Shown here in pieces: positions 5,392 to 6,443 of a stretch of DNA of 6,443 bases. Both the position numbers and the translations under genes were made by a program. The stretch comes from Betaproteobacteria bacterium. GTDB lineage: Bacteria; Pseudomonadota; Gammaproteobacteria; Burkholderiales; Methylophilaceae. The DNA lies in contig RFPQ01000050.1 in NCBI GenBank assembly GCA_009926035.1, forward strand, positions 1 through 6,443. The letters are read 5' to 3'. The notes under the pieces are model-generated. The model saw nothing but the letters and a program-made list of their open reading frames with translations, had not been told where the DNA came from and did no database searches. Each line of letters starts with the position of its first letter. The first letter of the stretch is position 1.

Positions 5392-6443
5392 ATGGAAACC
5401 TTCATCAACAATTCCCCAAAAAAAGAATTCTTCTTTTTTTTAATTCTTGCGCTTTTTTTTAATATTCCTCAATCTTTAAGTGAAGAGGTATTTCTATCAA
5501 GCAAAAATTTCAATACTGCTGAATTAAGATATGAATCGCCTGAGAAAATGCTTGTTAAATCTTTAGTAGAAATTTCTGAAGGAAGATTAGATATAGCACT
5601 CGAAACGATAGATACCCTTATCAAACAAACACCTAATTTTAAATTAGCCTACCTTATTCAAGGCGATTTACTTTTAGCACATGCAAAGCAAATTAGTGGT
5701 ATTGGGGATGAACATAAAAGTGAAAAAAAAGAAGAGATTGAAAATTTTAAAAATGAAGCAAAAGTAAGAATTGAAAGATATCTTAATAGTCTTAACCTTC
5801 AAAACGAACCTAAAATTTTTGCCCAACTAAATGAAAAGGATAAATATCTTTTTTATGTTGATGCAGTGAATTCTCGACTTTATTTATACGAAAATATTAA
5901 TGGAAAACTTACTTATAAAGATGATTATTATGTATCTATAGGTAAGAATGGATTTGGCAAACAATATGAAGGTGACAAGAAAACACCGGTAGGCGTCTAC
6001 TTTACAGGCAAAAAGATCAAAGAATCATTATCAGATTTTTATGGGGATGCAGCCTATCCTTTAAGTTATCCAAATGAGATTGATAGAAAAAATAAACGAA
6101 ATGGCTCGGGCATCTGGCTTCATGGGACCCCCAAAACAACCTACAACAGAGCGCCGCTCGCAAGCGATGGATGTATTGTATTAAGCAATCCTGATTTAAT
6201 GAAGCTATCCTCTTTTTTAGATACTAATAAAATCCCAGTTATCATTTCTTTTCGTTCGTTAAAAGATTTAGAGTATGCCAATAAAAATTTGACTGAAAAA
6301 AAACTTTCCCTTGTTAATGCTATAGAGACTTGGAGAAAAAATTGGGAAGACCAAGATACTGACAATTACCTCAAGTTTTATTCAAAAAATTTTTTCAGCG
6401 AGAAAGATAACTTCGACACATGGGCAGAGAGAAAAAAGTTGAT
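5392..6443 (+). CDS. L,D-transpeptidase (YkuD family), partial, NTF2-like C-terminus begins
   Basis: The reading frame is open for 350 codons and runs off the window end, so the C-terminus is missing. Residues 1-30 are a signal peptide (FFFFLILALFF core, probable cut near SLS/EE). Residues 50-135 are helical and weakly TPR-like (EGRLDIALETIDTLIKQTP). The YkuD domain spans about 150-288: TPVGVY (198-203), IWLHGTP (241-247) with H244, and ASDGCIVLSN (257-266) with catalytic C261. YkuD enzymes use this Cys to form or trim peptidoglycan cross-links at meso-diaminopimelate. The usual SHGC motif reads SDGC here. Residues from about 307 (LVNAIETWRKNW, NYLKFYSKNF, FDTWAERKK) match the first 45 residues of the C-terminal domain of the preceding gene's product. 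The overall order resembles Helicobacter Csd6, an L,D-carboxypeptidase that affects cell shape, so either activity is possible. The ATG at 5392 is 3 bases after the upstream stop; a TTG at 5389 is also in frame. No clear Shine-Dalgarno sequence is seen, which suggests coupling. Confidence 0.92.
   Translation, partial: METFINNSPKKEFFFFLILALFFNIPQSLSEEVFLSSKNFNTAELRYESPEKMLVKSLVEISEGRLDIALETIDTLIKQTPNFKLAYLIQGDLLLAHAKQISGIGDEHKSEKKEEIENFKNEAKVRIERYLNSLNLQNEPKIFAQLNEKDKYLFYVDAVNSRLYLYENINGKLTYKDDYYVSIGKNGFGKQYEGDKKTPVGVYFTGKKIKESLSDFYGDAAYPLSYPNEIDRKNKRNGSGIWLHGTPKTTYNRAPLASDGCIVLSNPDLMKLSSFLDTNKIPVIISFRSLKDLEYANKNLTEKKLSLVNAIETWRKNWEDQDTDNYLKFYSKNFFSEKDNFDTWAERKKL
5418..5440 (+). repeat. Perfect A/T inverted repeat in the transpeptidase signal region
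   Basis: Seven A, then GAA (5418-5427), is mirrored after a 3-base spacer (TTC) by TTC and seven T (5431-5440), a perfect 10-base inverted repeat. The T run extends to 5441 (eight T), and a second run of eight T lies at 5453-5460. Both encode the signal peptide of the transpeptidase. As RNA the hairpin has only one G:C pair, so a terminator role is doubtful; the homopolymers are possible slippage sites. Confidence 0.5.

Noticed and set aside
6141..6365. A 74-codon minus-strand frame at the right end.
   Set aside because: It is opposite the YkuD active site and the start of the NTF2-like domain, which are clear on the plus strand.

Overview
This is an AT-rich, very densely packed bacterial chromosomal segment. 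The gene families point to a Gram-negative betaproteobacterium with a small, low-GC genome. The best guess is a streamlined methylotroph of the Methylophilaceae (OM43 / Methylopumilus type). That guess rests on the Nudix plus ThiE/TenI-like fusion protein, YacG beside that fusion and ArgJ, the PCuAC copper chaperone, and the exported TPR / L,D-transpeptidase pair. No 16S or other decisive marker is present, so the taxonomy is an inference.

Layout from left to right. Positions 9-197 (+) encode YacG, a small zinc-binding DNA gyrase inhibitor. Positions 219-647 (+) encode an exported PCu(A)C-type copper chaperone with an exact copper-binding signature. Converging on these, with only 2 bases between stop codons, is a minus-strand block read from right to left: cysS (4174-2816), argJ (2812-1586) and a Nudix hydrolase fused to a ThiE/TenI-like domain (1582-650). 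The three genes are separated by exactly 3 bases each and very probably share one transcript. The 125-bp stretch 4175-4299 is the only sizeable non-coding gap. It separates cysS from a divergent plus-strand pair: an exported TPR protein with a C-terminal NTF2-like domain (4300-5388), and a YkuD-type L,D-transpeptidase (5392 to beyond the window end at 6443) that begins another copy of the same NTF2-like domain.

How the genes work together. The minus-strand block is housekeeping: tRNA charging with cysteine, the acetyl-recycling step of arginine synthesis, and probable nucleotide-pool sanitation. The right-hand pair forms a plausible periplasmic cell-wall module. The transpeptidase would remodel peptidoglycan stem peptides, and the TPR partner carries the same accessory domain. 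YacG and the copper chaperone share a strand and a short spacer but have no obvious functional link.

I see no mobile element, CRISPR array, RNA gene or sign of horizontal transfer. The most interesting signals are the shared accessory domain in the last two genes, the degenerate ThiE active site in the Nudix fusion, and the uniform 3-base gene junctions. I do not see convincing evidence of a wholly new system.
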